Positions 52,523-62,474 are shown, numbered from the stretch's first letter. The stretch is 64,000 bases of DNA from PALSA-1006 sp963733265 (GCA_963733265.1 CAVTCF010000001.1:1-64000); one strand, 5' to 3'. Program-made: numbers and translations. The notes: generated from the sequence alone by a model not told the origin.

Positions 52523-53663
52523 ACATCATGCGTTTTGCCACGAACTTCTTGGCGAATGGCAGCCGGTCTAAAGCTGATATTGCCCATCCGCGCCCCCGGT
52601 TGAGCAGAGGAAAGTCGTTGGAAAAGAGGCGAACAAGACTGTCGGTAAAGCCGATACCGGCATTGCGGTCAATACGACGGGATTTGCGGTAATTCTCCAA
52701 CATTGAGGCGGAACCAAGAGCCGCAGGCTGTGAATGCAAGATAATGCGAGACAGTTCCCAAGCATCGCGTACGCCCATATTAAACCCTTGTCCGGCCACC
52801 GGATGTAAAGTTTGTGCGGCATTGCCGATGAGCACAGTATGAGGAAGTGCGGTAACGGGTGCGCGTTTGAGACGCAGCGGGAAACTGTGGCGCTTTCCGA
52901 CAGATAAAAAGTCTCCAACTCCATTTCCAAAGTGCCGGTGCAGTTCGGCAAGAAAAGTTGAATCATCCCATTGCAACATTTGTTTGGCTTGGTCATGAGA
53001 GCCGGTCCAAACGATTTCATAACCATCTTTGTAGGGCAGCAAAGCGACCGGCCCTTGTTTAGTGAAGCGTTCAAAAGCGACGCCAACCTGCGGCATCGTA
53101 CAGGTAATGTGGGCAATAACCGCACTCTGACCATATTCACGCACTTGCGGCGGGTTTGATGTTTCAAGTAATTTGCCGCCATCGGCTACCACGGCGAGAC
53201 GCGCTGTTAGTCGATGTTCGTAGCCGTCATGTTGGTAAACTAGAGTCGCCCCATCTGTTTCGCCCGCCAAGCTGCCCACATTGGCACATTCCAGATATGT
53301 CACATCGGTTTGCAGCAATGCCTGATGCAGTGAAGCTTGCAATGCGGGATAAGGCAAAACATAACCAAGCTCGGTTACTTTCATCTCCAAGGCATGCAGC
53401 AGAGTGCTGCCTGAAGTGTCTTTTTGCGACACATGAATAGTCTTAATGGGCGTTACCTGATCAATATTTTTCCACACGCCCAGCTTGTCGAGAAGCAATC
53501 GACTGCCGTAAGACAAAGCCAGCGCGCGAGGGTCGGCATTTTGTTCCTCGGGCTTACGCGCCTCGAGCACCACAATTTTGAGTCCGCTCTCGCGCAGTGC
53601 AAGAGCAAGTGCCGTTCCTACAGGCCCCCCTCCGATGATGGCGATATCGCAGAGCTCACTCAT
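52506..53663 (-). CDS. ubiH: Ubiquinone-biosynthesis FAD monooxygenase (UbiH/UbiF family)
   Basis: A 385-residue flavoprotein hydroxylase. The FAD-binding motif is IAIIGGGPVGTALALAL at the N-terminus, the second FAD motif GNAAQTLHPVAGQGFNMGVRD (cited as AAQTLHPVAGQG). It hydroxylates a ring carbon of the ubiquinone precursor. UbiH is favoured over UbiF or UbiI by its place after pepP, the common order in proteobacteria. ATG 53663 overlaps the pepP end by 8 bases, so the two are coupled. Confidence 0.88.
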   Translation of the reverse strand: MSELCDIAIIGGGPVGTALALALRESGLKIVVLEARKPEEQNADPRALALSYGSRLLLDKLGVWKNIDQVTPIKTIHVSQKDTSGSTLLHALEMKVTELGYVLPYPALQASLHQALLQTDVTYLECANVGSLAGETDGATLVYQHDGYEHRLTARLAVVADGGKLLETSNPPQVREYGQSAVIAHITCTMPQVGVAFERFTKQGPVALLPYKDGYEIVWTGSHDQAKQMLQWDDSTFLAELHRHFGNGVGDFLSVGKRHSFPLRLKRAPVTALPHTVLIGNAAQTLHPVAGQGFNMGVRDAWELSRIILHSQPAALGSASMLENYRKSRRIDRNAGIGFTDSLVRLFSNDFPLLNRGRGWAISALDRLPFAKKFVAKRMMFGANG

Positions 53664-54960
53664 GATGCATAACCGCCTCAATCTCGCTGACCGTCTTCGG
53701 TGCAGCAAGTGTGAGTACTTCATTGCCTTGTTCAGTGATCAACACATCATCTTCAATGCGTATACCCATGTTCCACAGTTCTCTCGGTACATTATCCGCG
53801 GGACGGATGTAACAGCCGGGTTCGACGGTGAGTGTCATCCCGGCCTGCAAAGTGCGCCACTGTTCGCCTATTTTGTATTCACCCACATCATGAACGTCCA
53901 TGCCAAGCCAGTGTCCGGTACGGTGCATATAAAATTGTTTATAACTTTCGGTTTCTATCACTGAATCGACGCTGCCCTGACATATTTTAAGATCAATAAA
54001 ACCTTGTGCCAACACCCGCAAGGCGGCTTCGTGTGGCATGTTCCATGTGTTGCCCGGCTTGGCGACCGTAATCGCAGCGGCTTGTGCGGCAAGTACGATT
54101 TCATACACTTCTTTTTGTGCGGGATTGAATCTGCCGTTCACAGGAAAAGTGCGCGTAATATCGGAAGCGTAGCTGTCAAGTTCACAACCCGCATCGATCA
54201 GTAACAACTCGCCGTCATTAAGGCGGGAATTGTTGCCAACGTAATGCAGCGTGCAGGCATTCGCCCCTCCTGCAACAATACTCGTGTAAGCCGGGTGACG
54301 TGCACTGTTGCGGCAAAACTGATGCAGCAACTCGGCTTCAATTTCGTATTCAAACTTGCCAGGAAGAGTGGTGCGCATGGCGCGTCTATGTGCATCACAG
54401 GTAATTTTGGCAGCGCTGCGCATGATGTCAATTTCATGAGCATCCTTTGTTAAGCGCATTTCATTTAGAAATTCGCGCACATCGCGAATTTCGCTTGGCG
54501 CCTGAATACCACTGCGTGATTTTGCTTTTACTTTTTCCCGATTGTTTATTATGCGCGCATCCCAGAGCGCATCCGCGCCAACAGGGTAAAACAATACCGG
54601 CTGGTTCGCCATTAATTCGATGATTTTCTCGTCAAGTTGCTCAATGGGATAGGCTGCATCGAAGCTGAACTTTTCACGTGCTGCTTCGGGTCCATGACGA
54701 AAACCATCCCAAATTTCGCGCTCCAGATTTTTCTCGCGGCAGAAAAGAATGCTTTGTGGATTGTCTCCGGCAATCAATACCAGAACAGATGCCGGTTCGG
54801 CAAAATTCGTCAGGTAATAGAAATAACTATCATGGCGATAGTCGTAATGGGCGTCCGCATTGCGAATGACCTCCGGTGCAGTGGGTATAATGGCGATGCC
54901 CCGTTGCATACGGGTTTGCAGTTGCGTTCTGCGCTGGATGAATGGTGTGGGTTCAGACAT
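53656..54960 (-). CDS. pepP: Xaa-Pro aminopeptidase P
   Basis: A 434-residue metallopeptidase of the pita-bread fold. The N-terminal creatinase-like domain is followed by a catalytic domain with metal ligands in LLIDAGCELDSYASDITRTFP (Asp-Asp pair), HRTGHWLGMDVHD (His) and TVEPGCYI plus GIRIEDDVLI (Glu residues). It removes N-terminal residues preceding proline. The start ATG 54960 overlaps the murU end by 8 bases. Confidence 0.92.
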   Translation of the reverse strand: MSEPTPFIQRRTQLQTRMQRGIAIIPTAPEVIRNADAHYDYRHDSYFYYLTNFAEPASVLVLIAGDNPQSILFCREKNLEREIWDGFRHGPEAAREKFSFDAAYPIEQLDEKIIELMANQPVLFYPVGADALWDARIINNREKVKAKSRSGIQAPSEIRDVREFLNEMRLTKDAHEIDIMRSAAKITCDAHRRAMRTTLPGKFEYEIEAELLHQFCRNSARHPAYTSIVAGGANACTLHYVGNNSRLNDGELLLIDAGCELDSYASDITRTFPVNGRFNPAQKEVYEIVLAAQAAAITVAKPGNTWNMPHEAALRVLAQGFIDLKICQGSVDSVIETESYKQFYMHRTGHWLGMDVHDVGEYKIGEQWRTLQAGMTLTVEPGCYIRPADNVPRELWNMGIRIEDDVLITEQGNEVLTLAAPKTVSEIEAVMHHE

Positions 54961-55666
54961 GGGTGATATTCTGCGGTGTGCGAAGACTCTTGTCGAGTTC
55001 CTGCAGACGTTGTGGTGTGCCGACATCGACCCAGATTCCCCGGTGATGCTCCCCGCTGACTTTGCCTAGCGCGATTTGTTCGCGTAACAAAGGAGCAAGA
55101 GGTGCTTTGCCCCCTCTCAAAATAGGCGCAAACAACGATGGCTGATACAACCCGATTCCGCTGAAAGTGAGTTGAGAGGGGTTGAGCGAATTACCTGCCG
55201 GACATACACGCCCGTCGCGCAGAAGAAAATCCCCTAGCGGATGGTGGACAGGATTATTCACCAATACCAGATGCGCACTATCGTGAGAATGTTTCATTTG
55301 TTCGGACAAAACCGGTAGTTGCTTAAAATCGTAATCGCAATAAATATCACCATTGACCACAGCAAAAGGCCCGTCCCCCAACAAGGCCAACGCAAATGCA
55401 ATGCCGCCAGCCGTTTCAAGCGCGGTTACTTCGGACGAATAACGAATCCGGGCGCCATACTGATGGCCGTCACCCAATACCTGTTCAATCTGGGCACCGA
55501 GATGAGCATGATTGATGACAAGTTCGACAACGCCCGCATTCACCAGCCGTTCAATATGCCATACTATAAGCGGCTTGCCGCCGACTTGGAGCAGCGGCTT
55601 GGGTGTATGGTCAGTAAGCGGGCGCATGCGTTCGCCGCGCCCCGCTGCCAAAATCATCGCAAGCAT
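54953..55666 (-). CDS. murU: N-acetylmuramate alpha-1-phosphate uridylyltransferase
   Basis: A 237-residue nucleotidyltransferase. The signature MILAAGRGERMRPLT, PKPLLQVGGKPL and the acidic metal site VVNGDIYCD define the family. It converts MurNAc-1-phosphate to UDP-MurNAc in the cell-wall recycling route that bypasses MurA. Its partner kinase AmgK is encoded 70 bp upstream on the same strand. ATG 55666 begins the conserved N-terminus; the frame stays open six codons upstream. Confidence 0.92.
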   Translation of the reverse strand: MLAMILAAGRGERMRPLTDHTPKPLLQVGGKPLIVWHIERLVNAGVVELVINHAHLGAQIEQVLGDGHQYGARIRYSSEVTALETAGGIAFALALLGDGPFAVVNGDIYCDYDFKQLPVLSEQMKHSHDSAHLVLVNNPVHHPLGDFLLRDGRVCPAGNSLNPSQLTFSGIGLYQPSLFAPILRGGKAPLAPLLREQIALGKVSGEHHRGIWVDVGTPQRLQELDKSLRTPQNITHV

Positions 55667-55687
55667 TAAATACGCCTTCCACAATTG

Positions 55688-55725
55688 CCCCCTCGCCCGC
55701 TTGCGGGAGAGGGTTGGGGTGAGGG
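55688..55725. repeat. REP-like GC-rich inverted repeat, copy 1
   Basis: In the murU-amgK gap, CCCTCGCCCGCTTGCGGGAGAGGG forms a hairpin (described as CCCTC/GAGGG arms around CCCGC-TT-GCGGG), followed by TTGGGGTGAGGG. The 13-mer GCCCGCTTGCGGG (55695-55707) recurs at 63423-63435 together with a GGTGAGGG tail. This resembles repetitive extragenic palindromes. Confidence 0.65.
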
Positions 55726-55736
55726 AATGCGCAGCA

Positions 55737-56720
55737 TCATTTTGTTGCGCCTTTTTGTTGCTCCAACTCCATCAACAGATTGAGTAATGGCTTGAGATCG
55801 ATATAGCGTTCACATGCCCGGCGCAGGTAATCCATCACGAGTGGCATATCCTTCAAATAGCCGTCTTTGCCATCGCGGTGATACAGACGCGCGAAAATTC
55901 CCAGCACTTTAATGTGTCGCTGTACCCCCATTAATTCGTAGTCACGGTAGAATTCTCCGAAATCCTCGCGCACCGGAAGTCCGGCGCTGCGGGCTTTTTC
56001 CCAATAGCGAATAATCCAGTCCATGAGTTCTTCTTCTTCCCACTTGAAGTAGGCATCCTTAAAAAGAGAGGCGAGATCATAGGTGATAGGGCCGTAAACC
56101 GCGTCCTGAAAATCAAGGATGCCGGGGTTGGGTTCGCTCAACATCAGATTTCTGGAATGAAAATCGCGATGCACATACACTTTTGGCTGCGCCAGATTAT
56201 TGGTGATGATGCGCTGGAAAACTTTTTCCAAATTGTCGTTTTGTTTTTTGGTTAGGGTCACACCTAGGTGCTTGGCAATGTACCATTCAGGAAACAGATT
56301 TAACTCGCGCCTGAGAAGAACCTCGTCATAATTTGGCAGCTCGTTCTCCCGCGACGAAAGCTGAATCTTGATCAGAGCGTCCGTTGCCGCTGAATAAAGT
56401 TCATTTGCATTGTCCTTTTTCATGGCTTGCAGGTAGGTGAATGCCCCCAAGTCCGAAAGTACCAAAAAGCCTTGTTCCAAGTTTTGGGCATGGATATGTG
56501 GCACGTGGACACCCGCATTTTCGAACAGTTTTGCAACATGCAAGAATGGTTTGCAGTCCTCATGTTGGGGAGGCGCATCCATAATAATCAAGCTCTTATT
56601 GATAAATGAGGCACGAAAATAGCGCCTGAAGCTGGCATCGGCAGAGGCCGGTGCAATAGTAAAGAATTCATTCGGAAAAAGACTGGTAAGCCAGTCGGTA
56701 AGAAGTCGTTGGCGTTGCAT
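55737..56720 (-). CDS. amgK: N-acetylmuramate/N-acetylglucosamine kinase
   Basis: A 327-residue aminoglycoside-phosphotransferase-fold kinase. The catalytic loop is VHRDFHSRNLML and the metal Asp is in GILDFQDAVYGP. With MurU it recycles cell-wall amino sugars: AmgK makes the 1-phosphate. Its place next to murU and divergent from lptD (61 bp apart) is the standard arrangement. ATG 56720 begins MQRQRLLTDWL; upstream in-frame codons are unsupported. Confidence 0.92.
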   Translation of the reverse strand: MQRQRLLTDWLTSLFPNEFFTIAPASADASFRRYFRASFINKSLIIMDAPPQHEDCKPFLHVAKLFENAGVHVPHIHAQNLEQGFLVLSDLGAFTYLQAMKKDNANELYSAATDALIKIQLSSRENELPNYDEVLLRRELNLFPEWYIAKHLGVTLTKKQNDNLEKVFQRIITNNLAQPKVYVHRDFHSRNLMLSEPNPGILDFQDAVYGPITYDLASLFKDAYFKWEEEELMDWIIRYWEKARSAGLPVREDFGEFYRDYELMGVQRHIKVLGIFARLYHRDGKDGYLKDMPLVMDYLRRACERYIDLKPLLNLLMELEQQKGATK

Positions 56721-56781
56721 TGGGTTTGCCTTAATAGTGTTTTTGTGCGATTTTAGCATCTTAATTTATTTGCTTCGTACC

Positions 56782-59037
56782 ATGCGTTTTTGTTCTTACC
56801 TGTTTTTCCCTCTGGTTTTCCTCTTGATTTCGCCGCATGGCAATGCGGCGGATTCACTGTCGCCCGCAAGTTCCGTCAGTGCAGGTACGGCCTCGTCCGA
56901 TAAAACGACTTACATCGAAGCGCAGGAAGTCGACGGAAAAAAAGATGCTCAAATGGAGGCAAACGGTCACGTAGGGATGCAACAAGGAACGCAAAAGGTT
57001 TTTGCCGATCATGTGTTGTATGAACAAAAATCCGGCGATCTGACTGCAAACGGGTCAGTACGGATGGAGCAGGCTAACGAGTCTGTATCCGGGCCGGAGT
57101 TGAAAATGAACACAATCACGCATATCGGAGAAATGACCACCCCGGTATTTGAACTAAAACAGAATGGCCAGAATAGTGCGCGCGGATCCGCCGATTTAAT
57201 GATTACAACCGGGCCGTCATTCTATGAATTTGAACACGCCACATTCACGACTTGCCCTGCGGGTGACGATGATTGGCTGTTACATATGTCCCGTTTGGAT
57301 CTGGATCGTGAATCCCAAATCGGAACCGCGCATAATGCCTGGGTCGAATTTGAAGGGGTCCCCATTTTGTATACTCCTTGGATGAACTTTCCCCTGGATG
57401 GTGCCCGGCATACTGGCTTATTGGCTCCAATCTATGGCAACACTACAACGACAGGATATGAGCTAACGGTACCATTTTACTGGAATATTGCACCTAATTA
57501 TGATTACACCCTCTCTCCGAGGGATATGTCCAAACGCGGTACATTACTCGAAAACGAATTTCGGTTTAAGGAAGCAAATTCATTGGGAGAAATTCACTAC
57601 GACGAACTGGCGAATGACCGGGCTACCGACACGACACGCTGGCATACCTCATTCAAAGAAAGTCAAAATCTAGGGGGTGGGTTCGGTGCAACAGTAAACC
57701 TTAACCGGGTTTCGGATAACAATTATTTTCAGGATTTATCCACGGCAGTACAAGATGTAACTCAGACACAGTTATTAAATGAAGGCGTTTTAACCTATGG
57801 TGCGGGATGGTGGTCAGCTTCAGTCAGGGCACAGACTTTTCAAACTTTGCAGGATGCTTTAGGCGATGTGGCGATACCTTATGAGCTTATGCCACAGGTA
57901 ACTGTTTCAGCCCAAAAAGTGTTCAATGATACGACGTTGAGCATGGTGAGCGAATATGTTGATTTTCGACATCCCACTCAGGTAGAAGGCCAGCGAGCGG
58001 TGCTATATCCCTCAGTAACCTATTCCTTGTTTAATGATCCCGGATTTTACGTAAAACCAAAATTTGGCATTAACTATACCCAATATGAAATGGGAGACAA
58101 CAACTTAACAAATATTCCAAATACTGCCAGAACGTTGCCAATTTTCAGCGTGGATAGTGGAATGACATTCGAGCGCGATTTGAACTTTGGGACGAGCGAA
58201 TATGTGCAAACATTGGAGCCCCGAGTTTTTTATGTGAAGATTCCTTATCAAAATCAAGATAACCTGCCGGTTTTCGACTCTTCATTGGCACCAATCAGTT
58301 TTGCCCAGTTGTTTACGGAAAATCGCTTTTACGGTAATGACCGGATAGGCGATGCAGATATGGCAACGGTAGGCCTAACCACACGCTTAATCGATGGAGC
58401 GGGTGGCGTAGAGCGCTTGCACATAGGTGTAGCAGAGAGGTTTTACTTTGCAACACCACTGGTTACTCAAGCGATAGCACCCACTATCCCGCCGACAGTC
58501 GTTGCACCTTATGTGAACAGCGACTCAGATATTATGATATCGGTAGGGGGTAAAATTACTAACGCACTGAGTATGGATAGTTTGTTTGACTACAATCCGT
58601 TACTTAACTTTACGCCGGCGGGTAGCATTACTCTTACCTATAAGCCAGAAACAGGAAAGCTGCTGAATTTGGGATACCATTTTAATCAGGATTTGATTAC
58701 CCCTGCGAACGATATTCGTCAAGATGACTTTTCTGCGCAATGGCCTCTATTCGGGCGTTGGTACGCCGTTGCGCGCTTGAGCTATTCGGTGCAAGCAAAT
58801 ATGATGACGCAAAGATTAATCGGGCTTGAGTATAATCAGTCATGCTGGACATTTCGATTGGTGACGCAGAAATTTTGGACATCGGCCACACAGGAAAGCA
58901 GTCAGTTATTCATCCAGTTGGAATTAAATGATCTTGTTCCGCTGGGCAATGACCCGATCAGTTCTTTGCGCAGCAGTATTCCAGGGTATTCCAAATTGAA
59001 TTCGCCCACCACCAAGCCTGTGCAAGACACTCCTTAA
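56782..59037 (+). CDS. lptD: LPS-assembly outer-membrane protein LptD
   Basis: A 751-residue outer-membrane protein. The signal peptide ends at NAA. The N-terminal OstA jellyroll (about 45-160; ANGHVGMQQGTQKVFADHVLYE, cited as FADHVLYE) is followed by the large barrel (YTPWMNFPLDGARHTGLLAP, cited as FPLDGARHTGLL). Cys residues in TTCPAG and NQSCWTF may form the inter-domain disulfide. It inserts lipopolysaccharide in the outer leaflet with LptE. It heads the plus-strand block lptD-surA-pdxA-rsmA. Confidence 0.95.
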   Translation: MRFCSYLFFPLVFLLISPHGNAADSLSPASSVSAGTASSDKTTYIEAQEVDGKKDAQMEANGHVGMQQGTQKVFADHVLYEQKSGDLTANGSVRMEQANESVSGPELKMNTITHIGEMTTPVFELKQNGQNSARGSADLMITTGPSFYEFEHATFTTCPAGDDDWLLHMSRLDLDRESQIGTAHNAWVEFEGVPILYTPWMNFPLDGARHTGLLAPIYGNTTTTGYELTVPFYWNIAPNYDYTLSPRDMSKRGTLLENEFRFKEANSLGEIHYDELANDRATDTTRWHTSFKESQNLGGGFGATVNLNRVSDNNYFQDLSTAVQDVTQTQLLNEGVLTYGAGWWSASVRAQTFQTLQDALGDVAIPYELMPQVTVSAQKVFNDTTLSMVSEYVDFRHPTQVEGQRAVLYPSVTYSLFNDPGFYVKPKFGINYTQYEMGDNNLTNIPNTARTLPIFSVDSGMTFERDLNFGTSEYVQTLEPRVFYVKIPYQNQDNLPVFDSSLAPISFAQLFTENRFYGNDRIGDADMATVGLTTRLIDGAGGVERLHIGVAERFYFATPLVTQAIAPTIPPTVVAPYVNSDSDIMISVGGKITNALSMDSLFDYNPLLNFTPAGSITLTYKPETGKLLNLGYHFNQDLITPANDIRQDDFSAQWPLFGRWYAVARLSYSVQANMMTQRLIGLEYNQSCWTFRLVTQKFWTSATQESSQLFIQLELNDLVPLGNDPISSLRSSIPGYSKLNSPTTKPVQDTP

Positions 59038-59059
59038 ATTGTTTAGATTGAGAGAAATT

Positions 59060-60376
59060 ATGTTTTACAAAAACCGGGTAATCCAATTATTGTTTTGTTT
59101 GATATTCGCGGTAGATTCACTTGCTTTCGCGGCGGATACGCCGAAGCAAATCCAGCCCATTGATGAAATCATGGTGATTGTTAACGATGATGTCATTACA
59201 CGTCATGAGCTGGATTCGCGGCTTGCAGTTGTTGTAACGCAACTAAAAAAACAAGGCACGCCGTTACCCGAAGGTGCTGTGCTGGAAAAGCAAATTCTGG
59301 AACGCATGATCGGCGATCTCCTGCAGCAGCAATATGCCAAAGAGACGGGTTTAAAAATTGATGATGCCCAGTTGGATAAAGCCATCCTCAGGATTGCCCA
59401 GCAAAATAAAATAGACTCTCTGGCCAGCTTCCGGGCCAAGGTCGAACAAGATGGCGTGGACTTTAATAAATTCCGTGAAGAAATTCGCACCGAAATTTTA
59501 ACCTCCCGCCTGCGTGAGCGTGAAGTTGATAGCAAGCTCGTTATTGGTGACAACGAGATAGACAATTACATCAACAACCAGTCTAAACAAGTTGGCAAAG
59601 GCGAAGAATTAAATTTGGCGCACATCATGGTCGTCGTTCCCGAACAGGCCAGCGCTGAAAAAATTCAAACGTATAAACTACGTGCAGAGCAGGCTCTGGG
59701 AAAATTAAACAGTGGTTCGCCCTTTGCTCAAGTGGCGGCCGGTTATTCGGATGCGAGCGATGCACTGCAGGGCGGCAATCTGGGATGGCGTTCTGCAGAT
59801 CGTCTTCCGGCCTTGTTTGCCGAGGCGCTCCAGAAACTGAAACCGGGTGAGCTGAGTGGAATATTGCGTAGTCCAAACGGTTTCCATATCATCAAACTGA
59901 TAGATAGACGCAGCAAGGATGGCCCTGTCGTTATTTCTCAAACCCACGCGCGTCATATTTTGATTAAAACCAGCGAATTGGTTCCGGAAAGTGAAGCAAA
60001 AAGTCGTCTGGCCGAGGTTAAGCTGCGCATCGATAAAGGGGCAGACTTCGCCGAACAGGCCAAATTGTATTCCGAAGATGGTAGCGCGCCTCAAGGGGGA
60101 GACTTAGGCTGGCTTTCTCCCGGTGACACCGTGCCCGAATTTGAAGGAGCCATGGATGCACTTAAAGTCGGGCAAATCAGCGGATTAGTTCAGTCCGGTT
60201 TCGGATGGCACTTGATTCAGGTATTGGAACGAAGAAATGCCGATGTGAGCATCGAACAAAAGAAATTGCAGGCGCGAAATGCAATTCGCTCATTACGCTC
60301 GGATGAGTCTTTTCAAGATTGGCTACGGCAATTGCGTGACCGTGCTTTCATCGAATATCGCAACGCAACAAACTGA
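59060..60376 (+). CDS. surA: Periplasmic chaperone and peptidyl-prolyl isomerase SurA
   Basis: A 438-residue periplasmic protein. Signal peptide (cleaved near AFAA), SurA N-terminal chaperone domain (about 35-180), two parvulin (PPIC) domains (about 185-290 and 300-405; ELNLAHIMVVVPE, GGNLGWRSADRLP; ARHILIKTS, GGDLGWLSPGD) and a short C-terminal helix. It assists folding of outer-membrane proteins such as LptD, encoded just upstream. ATG 59060 is chosen; ORF is open seven codons upstream. The stop overlaps the pdxA start. Confidence 0.94.
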   Translation: MFYKNRVIQLLFCLIFAVDSLAFAADTPKQIQPIDEIMVIVNDDVITRHELDSRLAVVVTQLKKQGTPLPEGAVLEKQILERMIGDLLQQQYAKETGLKIDDAQLDKAILRIAQQNKIDSLASFRAKVEQDGVDFNKFREEIRTEILTSRLREREVDSKLVIGDNEIDNYINNQSKQVGKGEELNLAHIMVVVPEQASAEKIQTYKLRAEQALGKLNSGSPFAQVAAGYSDASDALQGGNLGWRSADRLPALFAEALQKLKPGELSGILRSPNGFHIIKLIDRRSKDGPVVISQTHARHILIKTSELVPESEAKSRLAEVKLRIDKGADFAEQAKLYSEDGSAPQGGDLGWLSPGDTVPEFEGAMDALKVGQISGLVQSGFGWHLIQVLERRNADVSIEQKKLQARNAIRSLRSDESFQDWLRQLRDRAFIEYRNATN

Positions 60377-61353
60377 TGCGGCAGCCACTGGCCATAACGG
60401 CAGGTGAACCGGCAGGAATAGGTCCCGATCTTTGCCTGTTGTTGGCACACCACGAACAGCCGTTGGTGGTGATAGCCGACAAATTGCTGTTGCAACAACG
60501 TACCCGGCAACTCGGTCTTGATGTGCAACTGCATGATTATCTACCCGCAACCCCCCTCAAAACAGGGAAACTGAGTGTTCTTCATGTTCCCGTAACCTGT
60601 ACTGTACAGGCCGGAAAGCTTGAGCCGGCGAATAGCACTTATGTGTTGGAAACGCTAAGCAGGGCATTGCAGGGCTGTCTGTCGGGTGAGTTTTCAGGCA
60701 TGGTTACTGCGCCGGTTCACAAAGGCGTTATCAACGATGCGGGAATCGCTTTTACAGGCCATACCGAATATCTCGCTGAACAAACGCATACCAAGCAAGT
60801 AGTGATGATGCTTGCGGGTGGGGGTATGCGCGTAGCTTTGGCGACAACGCATTTACCGCTGCGCAAGGTGGCGGACGCGATTACCGCGCAATTGTTGGAA
60901 AGCGTGTTGCAGATTTTGCAGCGCGAGCTGCAGCGTCGTTTTGGTATTGCACATCCGCGAATTTTTGTGGCCGGACTTAATCCCCATGCCGGGGAGGGCG
61001 GATATCTCGGCCGGGAAGAAGTCGAAATAATGGTGCCTGTACTGGATAAATTGCGTGCTGCGGGTATGAACGTCAGCATTCCGTTACCCGCTGATACCTT
61101 GTTTGCCGCGCACCGTTTACGCGAATGCGATGCGGTGCTGACGATGTATCACGATCAGGGCCTGCCGGTATTAAAACATGCGAGCTTTGGCGGAGGCGTG
61201 AACATTACACTCGGTCTGCCAATTATTCGTACCTCGGTTGATCACGGCACAGCACTAGAGCTGGCAGGGACAGGGAAGGCCGAAGCGGGCAGTCTGCTGG
61301 AAGCGATAAAGGTTGCGGCAGAAATGGCGCGGCATGAATGCTCACATTTGTAA
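60376..61353 (+). CDS. pdxA: 4-hydroxythreonine-4-phosphate dehydrogenase
   Basis: A 325-residue PdxA. Hallmarks are ITAGEPAGIGPDL at the N-terminus, VTAPVHKGVIN, FTGHTEYLAE and the C-terminal YHDQGLPVLKH, which carry substrate- and metal-binding His/Asp residues. It acts in pyridoxal 5'-phosphate synthesis. ATG overlaps the surA stop (TGATG). PdxA and RsmA genes following surA is a conserved proteobacterial order. Confidence 0.95.
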   Translation: MRQPLAITAGEPAGIGPDLCLLLAHHEQPLVVIADKLLLQQRTRQLGLDVQLHDYLPATPLKTGKLSVLHVPVTCTVQAGKLEPANSTYVLETLSRALQGCLSGEFSGMVTAPVHKGVINDAGIAFTGHTEYLAEQTHTKQVVMMLAGGGMRVALATTHLPLRKVADAITAQLLESVLQILQRELQRRFGIAHPRIFVAGLNPHAGEGGYLGREEVEIMVPVLDKLRAAGMNVSIPLPADTLFAAHRLRECDAVLTMYHDQGLPVLKHASFGGGVNITLGLPIIRTSVDHGTALELAGTGKAEAGSLLEAIKVAAEMARHECSHL

Positions 61354-61362
61354 GGTCTCACG

Positions 61363-62142
61363 ATGAGTCATCAAGCAAAGAAACGTTTCGGTCAAAACTT
61401 TTTGGTCGATCAACAAATTATTGCGGACATTATTCGCATTATTCGTCCGGCTGCGGATGATAACATGGTGGAGATTGGTCCCGGTCTTGGTGCGCTTACG
61501 CGACCATTGTTAACGCATTTGAATACGCTGCACGTGGTCGAGATTGACCGGGATATCATCGCACGACTAAAGACGGACTACCCGCCGCACCAGATCGTCA
61601 TACATGAAGGTGATGCGCTGAAGTTTAATGTGGCAGAATTGCCTGCGCCACTGCGGATTGTTGGCAATTTGCCGTATAACATCTCGTCGCCGCTGCTGTT
61701 CCATTTTGCCGATTATGCCGAGCGCATCACCGATATGCATTTCATGTTACAGAATGAAGTAGTGGAGAGAATGGTCGCGGCACCTTCCACGCCCGAATAT
61801 GGTCGTTTGTCGGTGATGCTGCAATACCGTTTTCATATGGAAAAATTACTTGACGTTCCACCCGAATCTTTTCGGCCTGCGCCCAAGGTGGATTCGGCCA
61901 TTGTGCGCATGATTCCCATGCCCAGAAAAGAAATTCAGGTTCAAGACGAAAAGCTGTTTGCTGAAATCGTTATGCAAGCTTTTGGGCAGCGCCGCAAGAC
62001 GTTGCGCAACACACTACGTGAGCGTATTTCCGAGTCTGACTTTGAGCAACTCGGCATTAACCCACAATTGCGTGCTGAAAATCTGGGATATTTGGAATAT
62101 GCCAAAATGAGCAACTGGTTGGCGGTACAACGAATTCGCTAA
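61363..62142 (+). CDS. rsmA: 16S rRNA dimethyladenosine transferase
   Basis: A 259-residue KsgA/RsmA enzyme. SAM motif I is VEIGPGLGALT, the N-terminal KRFGQNFL and the catalytic NLPYNISSP are diagnostic. It dimethylates two adjacent adenines near the 3' end of 16S rRNA late in 30S assembly. It starts 9 bp after pdxA and likely closes that operon. Confidence 0.96.
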   Translation: MSHQAKKRFGQNFLVDQQIIADIIRIIRPAADDNMVEIGPGLGALTRPLLTHLNTLHVVEIDRDIIARLKTDYPPHQIVIHEGDALKFNVAELPAPLRIVGNLPYNISSPLLFHFADYAERITDMHFMLQNEVVERMVAAPSTPEYGRLSVMLQYRFHMEKLLDVPPESFRPAPKVDSAIVRMIPMPRKEIQVQDEKLFAEIVMQAFGQRRKTLRNTLRERISESDFEQLGINPQLRAENLGYLEYAKMSNWLAVQRIR

Positions 62143-62227
62143 CATCCTAATTGCCAAATAAGCGTTTTGGTCATAAAGTACACACTTGGGAAATTAAAAC
62201 AAACCACAAGTCTTGGGAGAGAAAATT

Positions 62228-62410
62228 ATGGAAAAGAAAATAAAGTTCGGCACCGTTTTAGTTGTCGTGGGAGCAGCATTGAATTTTACCGCCTTCTTTG
62301 TCGGGGTTAATGCTTGGGGGGTTATTTTAATGGCGCTGGCAATTACACTGGTTGGCTATGGTGCGGGAAGCATCATGGACACACCACCTCGTGATTTGGC
62401 AAATAAGTAA
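62228..62410 (+). CDS. Small two-helix membrane protein
   Basis: A 60-residue protein beginning MEKKIKFGTVLVV with two hydrophobic segments (about 7-27 and 32-50) and a soluble tail (DTPPRDLANK). The ATG at 62228 is preceded by GGGAGAG. I do not recognise the family. Good ribosome-binding site and clear membrane pattern make it likely real. It stands alone between rsmA and thiD. Confidence 0.7.
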   Translation: MEKKIKFGTVLVVVGAALNFTAFFVGVNAWGVILMALAITLVGYGAGSIMDTPPRDLANK

Positions 62411-62450
62411 TTCGTTTCGATTACGTTATATCCCGGTTACTGATCTTTTT

Positions 62451-62474
62451 TTACCCTGCATATTTGCAGGGTAA
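62451..62474. other. Hairpin after the small membrane protein gene
   Basis: TTACCCTGCA (62451-62460) pairs with TGCAGGGTAA (62465-62474) around TATT. The T-run precedes rather than follows the stem on the plus strand, so it is not a normal terminator for this orientation, though it may still slow or stabilise the transcript. It sits 52 bp before thiD. Confidence 0.5.

Noticed and set aside
62451..62474. Rho-independent terminator before thiD
   Set aside because: The T-run precedes the stem on the plus strand, and on the minus strand the stem is followed by A rather than T, so neither orientation fits; kept only as a hairpin.
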